From Streptomyces aureus (lineage in GTDB: Bacteria > Actinomycetota > Actinomycetes > Streptomycetales > Streptomycetaceae): a DNA stretch of 47,150 nt. Shown here in pieces: positions 26,735-35,844 of the stretch. Position 1 is the first letter of the stretch. Each line of letters opens with the position of its first letter. The notes beneath the pieces were generated by a model. That model saw nothing but the letters and a program-made list of their open reading frames with translations, searched no databases and was not told the DNA's origin. Both the position numbers and the translations under genes were made by a program. The stretch covers positions 231,591 through 278,740 of the forward strand of contig NZ_KL647042.1 in the NCBI RefSeq assembly GCF_000725495.1, given 5' to 3'.

Positions 26735-27294
26735 GGCCAAGAGGGGGCTCCCGTGGTCGGTCTGGGGTGCGTATCGGCGTGGGGCCCGGAGATTTCCGGG
26801 GGTTGCCGTCGCTGCGGTTCGGGGGTTTCTCGCCCACCGGTCCACGGGCTACCAGGGTATCAGCGACCGGAGGAGGCCGCTTCCGGCCACGCTCCGCGCA
26901 CGGGCGGACACCCGGCTCGGCGGATGCCCCGCACGCCCCTCACTCGATGCTCACTCGATCGGCCCAACCAGGTTGCCCGGAGCGGCACGCGGATCATCCA
27001 CGTGCGTCGTATCCTGCTCGGACACTCGCTGCCGAGTCCCTCCGGCGCACTGCACCATCCCGCACGCAACCGGAACAAAGAGGGCCTGTCAGTTCGTTTC
27101 GAGACGACAATCGCATCGCCCATCGCAACCGACAACTGGCGTTTCGCAGCGACGCACGACGGACGTCCCCCATCATCGATGTTCCGCAGTGACCGAATCC
27201 CATTGCCTACTGTTTTGCAGTACCTACGTTCCCTTTGACCGCAAGAGCGACCGCCCCGCGCAGGGGCGCCGTGGCCGTTCGACTGGAGATGCAC
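26735..27294. other. Divergent intergenic region between pyrG and the GH15 gene
   Basis: 560 bp without a credible gene. It includes two direct copies of CTCACTCGAT near 26939 and 26950 and a moderately AT-richer part (27040-27230). A possible plus-strand promoter is listed separately. No clear pyrG promoter or attenuator hairpin was seen. Open frames crossing it lack codon bias. Confidence 0.6.
27203..27230 (+). promoter_or_regulatory. Candidate promoter for the GH15 gene
   Basis: TTGCCT (27203-27208) and TACGTT (27225-27230) are 16 bp apart, ~65 bp before the proposed start, in the least GC-rich part of the gap. Confidence 0.4.
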
Positions 27295-29097
27295 GTGGCC
27301 GGGCGCATCGAGGACTACGCACTCATCGGAGACATGCAGACAGCAGCGCTGGTCTGCCGGGACGGCACAGTCGACTGGCTGTGCCTGCCCCGCTTCGACT
27401 CCCATGCCATCTTCGCGGGACTGCTCGGCACGGAGGATCACGGATTCTGGCGGCTCGGTCCGGCGCACGCGGCCGAGGAGCAGCCCCCCGCGGCCACCCG
27501 CCGCCGGTACCGCGGCGACTCGCTGATCCTCGAGTCCGAGTGGGAGACCCCGCGCGGCACGGTCCGGGTGACCGACTTCATGCCCCCGCGCGACGGCGCC
27601 CCGCAGCTGATCCGGATCGTCGAGGGCGTCAGCGGCCGGGTGCCGATGCGCTCCGCGCTGCGCATGCGTTTCTCGTACGGCCGTGTGGTGCCCTGGGTGC
27701 GCCGCCACGAGGGGCGCACGGTCGCCGTCGCCGGACCCGACTCGGTCTGGTTCGACACGGAGTGCCAGACCTACGGCAAGGACCTGACCACCTACGCCGA
27801 CTTCACGGTGGCGCCGGGCGAGACGGTCACCTTCACGGTCTCCTGGGAGCCCTCGCACCGGCAGCCGCCGCCGCTGCCCGAGCCGGTGCAGTCGCTGGAG
27901 GCGACCGAGGAGTTCTGGCGCGAGTGGGTCGACCAGTGCACCTACCACGGCCCCTACCGCGAGGCCGTCGTCCGTTCCCTGATCACGCTGAAGGCGCTGA
28001 CCTACGCGCCCACCGGCGGCATCGTCGCCGCGCCCACCACCTCCCTCCCGGAGGAGATCGGCGGCGTACGCAACTGGGACTACCGCTACACCTGGCTGCG
28101 CGACGCGGCCATCACCCTCTCCTCGCTGCTGCGCACCGGCTACCGCGAGGAGGCTCGCGCCTGGCGCGAATGGCTGCTGCGCGCGGTCGCCGGCGACCCG
28201 GAGAACCTCCAGATCATGTACGGCATCGCGGGCGAACGGGAGTTGGGCGAGGCCGAGCTCGACTGGCTTCCCGGGTACGAGGGTTCGGCGCCGGTCCGGG
28301 TCGGCAACGGCGCCGCGCACCAGCTCCAGCTCGACGTCTACGGCGAGGTCACCGAGGCCCTGCACCTGGCCCATATGACGGGCCTGTCCCGCAACGACTA
28401 CGCTTCGCTGCTCCAGTTGAAGCTCATCCGCTACCTGGAGACCCACTGGGACCAGCCGGACGAGGGAATCTGGGAAGTCCGGGGCCCGCGACGGCACTTC
28501 GTGCACTCCAAGGTGATGGCCTGGGTCGCCGTCGACCGCACGATCAAGCTCATCGAGTCCGGGGACGCGGACGGCCCGCTGGAGAAGTGGCGCGAACTGC
28601 GCGACGACATCCACCGGGACGTGTGCGAGAAGGGCTACGACCAGGAGCGGAACACCTTCACCCAGTCCTACGGCTCCAAGGAGCTCGACGCCTCGCTGCT
28701 GCTCATCCCGCAGATGGGCTTCCTGCCGCCGGACGACAAGCGCGTGATCGGCACCATCGAGGCGATCCAGCGCGAGCTGTCCACCTCCGACGGCTTCATC
28801 CTGCGCTACCCGACCTCGGGCGAACACGCGGGCGTCGACGGTCTCGAGGGCGACGAGGGCGCGTTCCTCGCCTGCTCGTTCTGGATGGCCGACGACCTCG
28901 CGATGATCGGCCGGGTCGACGAGGCCCGCAAGCTGTTCGAACGCCTGCTGGCCCTGCGCAACGACCTCGGTCTGCTGGCCGAGGAGTGGGACCCGAGGCT
29001 TCAGCGCCAGGTCGGGAACTTCCCGCAGGCCTTCAGCCACGTCCCGCTGATCGACACCGCCCTCAGGCTGACGGCGAGCGGCGCCTACGGCGGCTGA
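27295..29097 (+). CDS. Glycoside hydrolase family 15 protein (glucoamylase or trehalase type)
   Basis: A 600-residue cytoplasmic glycosidase. The N-terminal IEDYALIGDMQTAALVCRDG and VDWLCLPRFDSHAIFAGLLG block is typical of the bacterial GH15 group. The (alpha/alpha)6 catalytic domain shows GGVRNWDYRYTWLRDAAIT, the sugar-binding WDY/R block, and LLAEEWDP near the end with a catalytic Glu. No signal peptide is present. Mycobacterial relatives act on trehalose, so trehalase is as likely as glucoamylase. The GTG at 27295 (VAGRIEDYAL) has GGAG 8 bases upstream; the ATG at 27289 in the same frame is the alternative. It is followed by a hairpin terminator, so it is probably monocistronic. Confidence 0.93.
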   Translation: MAGRIEDYALIGDMQTAALVCRDGTVDWLCLPRFDSHAIFAGLLGTEDHGFWRLGPAHAAEEQPPAATRRRYRGDSLILESEWETPRGTVRVTDFMPPRDGAPQLIRIVEGVSGRVPMRSALRMRFSYGRVVPWVRRHEGRTVAVAGPDSVWFDTECQTYGKDLTTYADFTVAPGETVTFTVSWEPSHRQPPPLPEPVQSLEATEEFWREWVDQCTYHGPYREAVVRSLITLKALTYAPTGGIVAAPTTSLPEEIGGVRNWDYRYTWLRDAAITLSSLLRTGYREEARAWREWLLRAVAGDPENLQIMYGIAGERELGEAELDWLPGYEGSAPVRVGNGAAHQLQLDVYGEVTEALHLAHMTGLSRNDYASLLQLKLIRYLETHWDQPDEGIWEVRGPRRHFVHSKVMAWVAVDRTIKLIESGDADGPLEKWRELRDDIHRDVCEKGYDQERNTFTQSYGSKELDASLLLIPQMGFLPPDDKRVIGTIEAIQRELSTSDGFILRYPTSGEHAGVDGLEGDEGAFLACSFWMADDLAMIGRVDEARKLFERLLALRNDLGLLAEEWDPRLQRQVGNFPQAFSHVPLIDTALRLTASGAYGG

Positions 29098-29116
29098 GCC
29101 GCCGCTCCGCACGCGT

Positions 29117-29140
29117 GGGGAGGCTCCTGGGGGCCTCCCC
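29117..29140 (+). terminator. Terminator of the GH15 gene
   Basis: An 8-bp stem GGGGAGGC (29117-29124) and GCCTCCCC (29133-29140) with an 8-base loop, 20 bp after the stop. Confidence 0.7.
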
Positions 29141-29216
29141 CTCTCGACGCGCCCGATGCGCCGCGCCCGCCTAGCCTGGAAGGAGTCCTGTCCCCTCATG
29201 GAAGGGGGCGGCTTCC

Positions 29217-30611
29217 ATGGCTCCCCTTTCGAAGGCCGGCGCGGCACTGGCCGCGCTCCGCGCGGGTCTGTCCGGTGACGCCCTCACCCCGGACGATCCC
29301 GGGTACGACGAGGCCCGGTCGGTCTTCAACGCGATGATCGACCGGCGACCCGCCGTCATCGTGCGGTGCGAGAGCGAGGCCGACGTGACCCGCGCGGTGC
29401 GCTTCGCACGCGAGCTGGACCTGCCGATCGCCGTCCGCGGAGGCGGGCACAGCGTCGCCGGCATGGCGCTCAACGACGGGGGTCTCGTCGTCGACCTCAG
29501 CCGCATGCACGCGGTCACCGTCCATCCCGGGTCGGAGACGGTCCGGGTCGAGGGCGGAGCGCTGATGACCCATCTCGACCGGGCCACCCAGCCCTACGGC
29601 CTCGCGACCACCGGCGGACGCGCCTCGACGACCGGGGTCGGCGGCTTCGTCCTCGGTGGCGGCAGCGGCTGGCTGGACCGGTCCTGCGGCCTGGCCGTCG
29701 ACAATCTGCTCGGGGTCGAGCTGGTGACCGCCGACGGTTCGCCGGTACGCGCCACCGAACAGGAGAACCCGGAGCTGTTCTGGGCCCTGCACGGCGGCGG
29801 CGGGAACTTCGGGGTCGCCACCGCGCTGACCCTCAAGCTGCACCCGCTGCCCGAGTTCTCCATCGCCCTGCTGATGTACCTGCCGGAACACGGACCCGAT
29901 GTGATCCGCGTCTACCGCGAGATCATCGCGAACGGACCGCCGGAGGCGAGCGGCGGCATCCTCTACCTCACCGGCCCGCCCGAGGAGTTCGTGCCCCCGG
30001 AGCTGGTGGGCAAGCTGCTCTGCGGCGCCCTGGTCGCGTACGCGGGCGGCGAGGAGGACATGCGCAAGATCGCCCAGCCGCTGCTGGCGCTGCCGCACGC
30101 GGTCGAGATCGTCACGGCGCTGCCCTACGCCGACTTCCAGTGCATGATCGACGACCCGCCCGGCATGCGGAACTACTGGTCGGCGGAGTACCTGACCGGC
30201 GCGCCCGACGACTTCGTGGACGTCTTCTGCGCCCTCGGCGACGCCATGCCCGTCCCCACCGGCAACCAGCACGTGCTGTTCCCGCAGGGCGGCGCCATCG
30301 CCTCGGGACCGTCCCGCTTCCCGGTCCCCTACCGCGACGCGGCCTGGGCCGTGCACCCCTTCGGGATCTGGGAGGACCCGGCCGACGACGAGCGGTGCAT
30401 CGCGTGGGTCAGGAAGGTCCGCGAGGACGTCCGGCCGTGGAGCACCGGCGCCGTCTACCTGAACTTCATCGGGGACGAGGGCACGGACCGGGTGGCCGCC
30501 GGACTCGGCGAGGAGAACATGCGGCGGCTGACCGCGGTGAAGGCCGAGTACGACCCGGACAACGTCTTCCGCTTCAACCACAACATCGCCCCGGTGCCGG
30601 CCGGAGCCTGA
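29217..30611 (+). CDS. FAD-binding oxidoreductase, berberine-bridge-enzyme-like, single covalent His
   Basis: A 464-residue flavin oxidase or dehydrogenase of the BBE/PCMH group. The FAD domain shows PIAVRGGGHSVAGM (His predicted to be covalently bound to FAD), LVVDLSRMHAVTV, and GGRASTTGVGGFVLGGGSGW. In bicovalent relatives a Cys stands where Ala-Ser occurs in GRAST, so only one covalent link is expected. The C-terminal BBE motif EYDPDNVFRFNHNIAP is present. The substrate is unknown; relatives oxidise sugars, alkaloids or polyketide products. The ATG at 29217 is preceded by GGAAGGGGG. It stands between GH15 and a PucR-type regulator, on the same strand. Confidence 0.93.
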   Translation: MAPLSKAGAALAALRAGLSGDALTPDDPGYDEARSVFNAMIDRRPAVIVRCESEADVTRAVRFARELDLPIAVRGGGHSVAGMALNDGGLVVDLSRMHAVTVHPGSETVRVEGGALMTHLDRATQPYGLATTGGRASTTGVGGFVLGGGSGWLDRSCGLAVDNLLGVELVTADGSPVRATEQENPELFWALHGGGGNFGVATALTLKLHPLPEFSIALLMYLPEHGPDVIRVYREIIANGPPEASGGILYLTGPPEEFVPPELVGKLLCGALVAYAGGEEDMRKIAQPLLALPHAVEIVTALPYADFQCMIDDPPGMRNYWSAEYLTGAPDDFVDVFCALGDAMPVPTGNQHVLFPQGGAIASGPSRFPVPYRDAAWAVHPFGIWEDPADDERCIAWVRKVREDVRPWSTGAVYLNFIGDEGTDRVAAGLGEENMRRLTAVKAEYDPDNVFRFNHNIAPVPAGA

Positions 30612-30722
30612 CCCCGGCCGCCGGCCCCGGCGCCCGCCGGGCAGCCACCGTCACGGCCCCTGCGCCGTCCGCGGGCGGCCCGGAGATGCCCCCGCGCGCC
30701 GTCCGCGGGTAGCGTCCGCAGC

Positions 30723-32351
30723 ATGGACAGCCGTTACGACACCCAAGGCGCCGGAATCACCGTGCAGCGGGCCCTTGAGCTGCCCGGACTGCGCAGCGGG
30801 CTTCCGGAGATCATCGCGGGCGCCGACCGGCTGCACCGGACCGTGCGCTGGGTCCACGCGGGCGAGGTGCCGAACATCGCCTCGCTGCTCAAGGGCGGCG
30901 AGCTGCTGCTGACCACCGGATACGGTCTCGGCACCCGGCCCGCCGACCAGCGCGCGTTCGTCCGCACCCTCGCCGAGCGCGGGATCGCGGCGCTCGTCGT
31001 GGAGCTCGGACCGCGCTTCGCCCGGCTCCCCGCGGCGCTCGTGGAGACCGCGCGGTCCACCGGCCTGCCGCTGGTCCAGCTCCACCGCGAGGTGCCCTTC
31101 GTGACCGTCACGGAGGAGATCCACACCGAGATCGTCAACGGTCACTACGCGCTGCTGCAACAGGCCGAGGAGGTGCACCGGCGCTGCACCGAGGCGCTGC
31201 TCGGCGGCGGCGGAGTACCCCAGGTCCTGCGCATCCTCGCCGACTTCAGCGGCAACCCCGTCTTCCTGGAGACCGCCGACGGCCAGCTGCTCTACGCGGC
31301 CGGAGCGGGCCCGACGGGCGCCGACCCGCTCCAGGTCTGGGAGGGCCTGCGCGGTCAGCACAAGGAGGAGCCGCCCGCCGGGACCACCCTGGTGGACGTG
31401 CCCGGCGGCGGCCCCGGCACCGGCTCCGTACGGGCCCGTCTGGTCCTGCTGCCCGTCGGCGCGCCGGTCGCCCCGGTGCACCGGATCGCCGCCGAGCGCG
31501 CCGCCGGCATCCTGGCCGTCGTGCTGATGCAGGCGCGCCAGGAGGAGGAACTGGCCGCCCGGGGCCGCGGCGACTTCCTGACCGATCTCGCCGAGGGCCG
31601 TATCGAGGCCGAGGACGCGCCCGCACAGGCCCGGGTGCTCGGCTTCAAGCCCGGCGCGAGCCCGCTCCTGCCGGTGGTGATGCGCCTGGCCGACGGCCTC
31701 GCCCCCGGCGGCGGCTGGGCCGTCCTGGCCCGTGCCGTGGCGGAGGAGCTGGCCTCGGTGGGGGTGCCGGTCCTGCTGGGCGTGCGTCCCGTCGAGGGCC
31801 GGGTCCCGCTGCTCCTCGGTCTGCGCTCGGAGTCGGAGCGGTCGGCCGTCGCGGACCGGGTCGCGGCCGCGCTGCGCGCCGGGGTGGAGCGGGCGGGCAT
31901 GCAGCGGCCCGGGGCGCAGCCGCCGGTGGTGGTGGTCGGGGTCGCCGGGGGCTGGGCGGCCGCGTCGGCCGGTCTGCGGCACGCCGCGGAGACGGCCACG
32001 GCGGCGCAGGGCCTGTCGGACCGGCCCTGGTACGACGCGCGCCGGCTCGACATCGACCTGCTGTTGTGGCGTCTGCGCGAGCATCCGGATCTGGCCGCTT
32101 TCGTGGAGCGCGCGATCGGCCCGCTCCGCGACCACGACGTTCGCTCCAAGCCGCCTCTGCTTCCGACCCTGCAGACGTATCTGGCGCACGCGGGCCGCAA
32201 GGCGGAGACCGCCCGCGAGCTGCATCTCAACCGGCAGACCCTCTACAACCGGCTGGCCAGGATCGGTGAGTTGCTGGGCATGGACCTCGACGACCCGCAG
32301 ACGGTACTGGCGTTGAGCCTGGCGCTGCGGGCGCGACGGCACGTTCCCTGA
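30723..32351 (+). CDS. PucR-family transcriptional regulator
   Basis: A 542-residue regulator. The N-terminal purine-catabolism-type domain (ITVQRALELPGLRSGLPEIIAG, HRTVRWVHAGEVPN, KGGELLLTTGYGLG) is followed by a variable middle region and the C-terminal HTH (LLPTLQTYLAHAGRKAETARELHLNRQTLYNRLARIGEL, shown here as LHLNRQTLYNRLARI). In Streptomyces, members control purine use, amino-acid catabolism or secondary metabolism; the target here is not evident. TAGCGT lies 7 bases before the ATG without a ribosome site, suggesting leaderless translation. A weak 7-bp hairpin (30626-30641) separates it from the oxidoreductase. It converges on a glycosyltransferase gene with a shared terminator. Confidence 0.94.
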   Translation: MDSRYDTQGAGITVQRALELPGLRSGLPEIIAGADRLHRTVRWVHAGEVPNIASLLKGGELLLTTGYGLGTRPADQRAFVRTLAERGIAALVVELGPRFARLPAALVETARSTGLPLVQLHREVPFVTVTEEIHTEIVNGHYALLQQAEEVHRRCTEALLGGGGVPQVLRILADFSGNPVFLETADGQLLYAAGAGPTGADPLQVWEGLRGQHKEEPPAGTTLVDVPGGGPGTGSVRARLVLLPVGAPVAPVHRIAAERAAGILAVVLMQARQEEELAARGRGDFLTDLAEGRIEAEDAPAQARVLGFKPGASPLLPVVMRLADGLAPGGGWAVLARAVAEELASVGVPVLLGVRPVEGRVPLLLGLRSESERSAVADRVAAALRAGVERAGMQRPGAQPPVVVVGVAGGWAAASAGLRHAAETATAAQGLSDRPWYDARRLDIDLLLWRLREHPDLAAFVERAIGPLRDHDVRSKPPLLPTLQTYLAHAGRKAETARELHLNRQTLYNRLARIGELLGMDLDDPQTVLALSLALRARRHVP

Positions 32352-32352
32352 T

Positions 32353-32373
32353 CCGGCGGGCGCGCCCCGCCGG
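32353..32373. terminator. Bidirectional terminator between pucR-like gene and glycosyltransferase
   Basis: CCGGCGGG (32353-32360) pairs with CCCGCCGG (32366-32373), loop of 5, exactly filling the 24-bp convergent gap. Confidence 0.75.
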
Positions 32374-32375
32374 CG

Positions 32376-33512
32376 TCACACCAGCGGCCGGAGCCGGGTG
32401 AACTCGTCGTAGACGCTGAGCACTTGGGCGACCGTCTCGTCCTCGGTCGGCCAGGTGGCGGCCTGCCGGGCACCCTTGTCCCGCAGGACCTGTCGGCGCT
32501 CGGGGTCGGCCAGCAGCCGCACGACGGCGTCGCCGAGCGCCTTGGCGTTCCCGTACGGGACGAGTTCGGCGGCGTCCCCGACCATCTCGGGGATGCCCCC
32601 GACCGCGGTCGCGACCAGCGGAACCCGTGCGTGGAGGGCCTCCTGCGCCAGCGGCGAGCGGGACTCCCAGCGGCTGGGCAGCAGGACCAGGTCGGCGGCC
32701 GCCAGCAGTTCCGCGACGTCCTCGCGCCGCCCGATCAGCCGGATCGGCAGCTCCTCGTCCTCGATCCGGCGCTGGAGCACACCGCGCAGCGGCCCCTCCC
32801 CGGCGATCACCAGCAGCGGCACCGGATCCAGCCGGAACCAGGCGCGCGAGGCGTCGAGCAGCGTGTGGTAGCCGCGGTGCCGGTCGAGCGAGCCCACCGC
32901 GATGAGCAACGGGCGGTCGATCGCGCCGAGTTCGGCCCGTGCCTTGAGACGGAGCCCGTCGGCGTCCACCGGCTCGGCCGGCGGACGCGGGGCCGGGAGC
33001 GCGACGGCGGCGAGCCGCGCGTCACGGGCTCCCCTCCTGCGGGCCCGGTCCACCAGGTCGGAGGAGGTGCCGAGGACCACGGCGGCGGCCCGGGCGACCC
33101 GGCGTTCGAGGAGCCGCAGGACGTGGGCCCGGGCGCCGTCGGCCTCCGAGCGGGTGTGCCAGGTGACGACGAGGGGAACCCGCCGCCCGCTGAGCGCCAG
33201 CGCCGCCCGCAGGGCCGCGTGGATCCCGTGCGCGTGCACGAGGTCGGCGTCCGCGCAGGCCGCCCGCAGCGCGGACACCGCGGCGGGGTCGGTGCTGCGG
33301 GGGACGTCCACGTGGTGCGCGCCGACTCCGGTGAACCCGTACTCCCGGTCCGCCTCGGCGGGCGCGCAGACCGTGACCCGGACTCCCCGGGCCACGAGAC
33401 CCGCCGCCAGCGACCGCACGTGCGCGCTGCTGCCCGCGCTGCCGCCGCCGAGCACCTGCACGGTGCGCAGCGGCGACTGGCCGTGCGCTGAGTGGCTGCT
33501 CACGTGGCTCAC
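32376..33512 (-). CDS. Glycosyltransferase, GT-B fold (GT4 family)
   Basis: A 378-residue retaining-type sugar transferase. The N-terminal Rossmann half begins TVQVLGGGSAGSSAHVRSLAAG, followed by LVHAHGIHAALRAA. The C-terminal nucleotide-sugar half contains LLIAVGSLDRHRGYHTLL, VPLLVIAGEGPLRGVL and ADLVLLPSRWESRSPLAQEAL with the typical E-x7-E. No membrane segment is seen. The acceptor is unknown. The GTG at 33512 has AGGAG 10 bases upstream; GTG 33503 is an alternative. It is isolated from recN by a ~520-bp repeat-rich gap. Confidence 0.9.
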   Translation of the reverse strand: MSHVSSHSAHGQSPLRTVQVLGGGSAGSSAHVRSLAAGLVARGVRVTVCAPAEADREYGFTGVGAHHVDVPRSTDPAAVSALRAACADADLVHAHGIHAALRAALALSGRRVPLVVTWHTRSEADGARAHVLRLLERRVARAAAVVLGTSSDLVDRARRRGARDARLAAVALPAPRPPAEPVDADGLRLKARAELGAIDRPLLIAVGSLDRHRGYHTLLDASRAWFRLDPVPLLVIAGEGPLRGVLQRRIEDEELPIRLIGRREDVAELLAAADLVLLPSRWESRSPLAQEALHARVPLVATAVGGIPEMVGDAAELVPYGNAKALGDAVVRLLADPERRQVLRDKGARQAATWPTEDETVAQVLSVYDEFTRLRPLV

Positions 33513-33651
33513 GTGGCCGGGGCTCCTGGTTCGGCGTCGGACGGTCACGAGGGAACGTACAGAAGGGGCGTGCGGAGAAGGGGGAACCGCACGTCGTGGA
33601 CCGCGTACTACGCCAAGGATGCCAGGCCCTCCGGGCGTTCCGGCACCGCCA

Positions 33652-35700
33652 TCACGACGAGGGCACGTCAGAAGGGGCAACCCGGCAACGACGGTCACCC
33701 GCACGAGTGACGATTCCCCCCTTCCGGACCCCCGGAGCCCCCACCCCCGAAGAAGCACCGGCGCCCGAAGAGGCGCACACAACCCCACCCAGCGCCCCGG
33801 CAAGAACCAGCCAGCCTTGCAGGCGCGGGAAGATTTCAGCCCCTCCGGCGTTTGAGGAGCGGGGTCCGGGGCGGAGCCCAGGTACGGGACGGGTAGGGGC
33901 GGAGGGGGCGAAACAAGCACGCGCGACGCCAACGGCCCCCGAGCCCGGAGCGAACACGCCGGCGGGGGGCCGCCCCCCCCCAGAGAGGGGGGGCCCCCCC
34001 CCGGGGGGGGGGGACCCCCCACCGCCCCCGCGGGCCATGCGCGACAGCTCCCGAACCCGCTCCTCCCCCTCCAGCACCTTCACCCCGGACCGCGTCACCG
34101 ACCCGTCGTTCGTCTTCTCGACCAGCAACTGCCGGTCGGCGAACGCCGCCACCTGCGGCAGGTGCGTCACGACGACGACCTGCGCGCTCTTGGCGAGCTT
34201 CGCCAGCCGCCGCCCGATCTCGACCGCGGCCTTGCCGCCGACGCCCGCGTCGACCTCGTCGAAGAGATACGTCGGCACGGGGTCGGTCCCGGCGAACACG
34301 ACCTCCACCGCGAGCATCACGCGCGAGAGCTCACCGCCGGACGCCCCCTTGGCGATCGGCCGCGGCGGCGCCCCCGGGTGCGGCGCGAGCAGCAGCTCCA
34401 CCTCGTCGGCGCCGGCCGGACCGTAGGCCACCGGGCGTCCGCCGACCTCCACCCCCTCGGGGTCGTCGGTCTGCCGGATCTCGAACGACACCCGCGCGTG
34501 CGGCATGGCGAGCGAGGCCAGTTCGGCGGTGACGGCGGCGGCGAACCGCTCGGCGGCCTCCGTGCGGGCGTCCGTCAGCGCCTGGGCGAGCCCGCCCAGT
34601 TCACCGCGCAGCGCGTCCCGCTCGGCGGTCAGCTCCCCGATCCGGTCGTCGTCGCCGTCGAGTTCGGTGAGCCGCTCGGCGCTCCGCTCGGCCCAGGCGA
34701 GCACGGCGTCGATGTCCTCGCCGTACTTGCGGGTGAGCTGGGTGAGCGCGGCCCTGCGCTCCTCGACCGCCGCGAGCCGCAGCGGGTCGGCGTCGAGGTC
34801 GTCGGCGTACCCGGCGAGTTCGCCCGCGACGTCGCCGAGCAGGATCGCGATCTCCCCGATCCGCCCGGACAGCGTGGCGAGGGCCGAGTCGTGCGACCGT
34901 ACGGCCTCCAGCGCCCGGTGGGCACCCGCCACGAGCGTGGCCGCGTCGATGCCCTCCGGGTCCTCGGGGTTGCCCGCCAGCGCGGCGTGCGCGGCCGTGG
35001 CGGCCGACGCCAGCGCCTCCGCGTGACCGAGGCGCTCCGCCTCGGCCGCCAGCTCGGCGTCCTCGCCGGCCCTCGGCTCGACGGCCGCGATCTCGTCGAG
35101 CCCGAAGCGCAGCATGTCGGCTTCCTGGGCCCTCTCCCGGGCGCGGGTCGTGATCTCGTCCAGTTCGGCCGAGACGGCCCGCAGCCTGCGGTAGGCGCCC
35201 GCGTACTTGGCGAGCGGCACGGCGACCGCGTCCCCCGCGTACCGGTCCAGTGCCTGCCGCTGCCGGGACAGCTTGAGCAGCCCCTGCTGGTCGGTCTGGC
35301 CGTGCACCGCGACGAGCTCGTCGGCGAGTTCGGCGAGCACGCCCACCGGTACCGAACGTCCGCCGAGATGGGCGCGGGAACGCCCCTCCGCCGAAACGGT
35401 ACGGCTGACCAGCAGCACGCCGTCCTCCAGCTCGGCGCCCGCCTCCTCGGCCCGTACGACGGCCGTGCCGCCCGCCGGCACGCTGATCCGCCCCTCCACG
35501 ACCGCGCTCTTGGCGCCGATCCGTACGAGGGCCGGGTCGGCGCGCCCGCCCAGCAGCAGCCCGAGGCTGGTGACCACCATCGTCTTGCCCGCGCCGGTCT
35601 CACCGGTCACGGCGGTGAAGCCTGGTGACAGCTCGACGACCGCGTCGTCGATGACTCCGAGCGACCGTATCCGCATCTCCTCCAACACGTCCCCGACCAT
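33652..35700 (-). CDS. recN: DNA repair protein RecN with abnormal C-terminus
   Basis: SMC-like ATPase acting early in double-strand-break repair. Walker A TGETGAGKTM, the long coiled-coil middle (residues ~150-370), signature GASGGELSRVMLAVEV and Walker B YLFDEVDAGVGG are intact, as is VVVTHLPQVAAFAD. After ERVRELSRMA (around 34036) the sequence turns into RGGGGGSPPPGGG and ~120 unrelated residues, where RecN normally ends with a short LAGQ-type helix. The frame passes through G/C homopolymers, so the real end is lost, frameshifted or misassembled. Start choice is ATG 35700; GTG 35688 or TTG 35685 would give the common MLEEMRIRSLG beginning. It follows nadK after a 144-bp gap. Confidence 0.88.
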   Translation of the reverse strand: MVGDVLEEMRIRSLGVIDDAVVELSPGFTAVTGETGAGKTMVVTSLGLLLGGRADPALVRIGAKSAVVEGRISVPAGGTAVVRAEEAGAELEDGVLLVSRTVSAEGRSRAHLGGRSVPVGVLAELADELVAVHGQTDQQGLLKLSRQRQALDRYAGDAVAVPLAKYAGAYRRLRAVSAELDEITTRARERAQEADMLRFGLDEIAAVEPRAGEDAELAAEAERLGHAEALASAATAAHAALAGNPEDPEGIDAATLVAGAHRALEAVRSHDSALATLSGRIGEIAILLGDVAGELAGYADDLDADPLRLAAVEERRAALTQLTRKYGEDIDAVLAWAERSAERLTELDGDDDRIGELTAERDALRGELGGLAQALTDARTEAAERFAAAVTAELASLAMPHARVSFEIRQTDDPEGVEVGGRPVAYGPAGADEVELLLAPHPGAPPRPIAKGASGGELSRVMLAVEVVFAGTDPVPTYLFDEVDAGVGGKAAVEIGRRLAKLAKSAQVVVVTHLPQVAAFADRQLLVEKTNDGSVTRSGVKVLEGEERVRELSRMARGGGGGSPPPGGGPPLSGGGRPPAGVFAPGSGAVGVARACFAPSAPTRPVPGLRPGPRSSNAGGAEIFPRLQGWLVLAGALGGVVCASSGAGASSGVGAPGVRKGGIVTRAGDRRCRVAPSDVPSS
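33836..33886 (-). repeat. Interspersed Streptomyces intergenic repeat
   Basis: The segment around CCTCCGGCGTTTGAGGAGCG and the following GGTCCGGGGCGGAGCCC matches a motif I remember in many Streptomyces intergenic regions. It contains the short palindromic part GGGCTCCGCCCC on the minus strand. This recognition is from memory and should be confirmed by genome search. Confidence 0.6.
33973..34020. repeat. Adjacent C9, G7, C9, G11, C6 homopolymer runs
   Basis: The runs are C at 33973-33981, G at 33987-33993, C at 33994-34002, G at 34003-34013 and C at 34015-34020, joined by AGAGA and A. The C9-G11 junction would fold into an extremely stable hairpin. It is either a hyper-stable terminator-like element or an assembly artefact. 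Confidence 0.85.
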
Positions 35701-35844
35701 ACGAGGTTTTCCCGGCGCCGTGCGACGCCGCCCCCCGCAAAGAGAACCGAGCGTTACTTTCCGGGGGTGGTCTCGTTCGTCGGCGGACCGTGCGGAGGCG
35801 TCCCGGCACCCGGGCGGAACCCGGGTGCCGGCGAGTGTCCGTGC

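Larger units (their letters stand above)
33513..34033. other. Repeat-rich gap between glycosyltransferase and recN
   Basis: About 520 bp without normal coding bias on either strand. From left to right it holds the glycosyltransferase upstream region, a Streptomyces-type interspersed repeat (33836-33886) and extreme G/C homopolymers (33973-34020). The recN frame stays open through it to 33652, but the translated sequence is low-complexity. Confidence 0.7.

Noticed and set aside
30626..30641. Terminator between the oxidoreductase and PucR genes
   Set aside because: The 7-bp stem leaves only a 2-base loop and is weak; co-transcription cannot be judged, so it was not listed as a feature.
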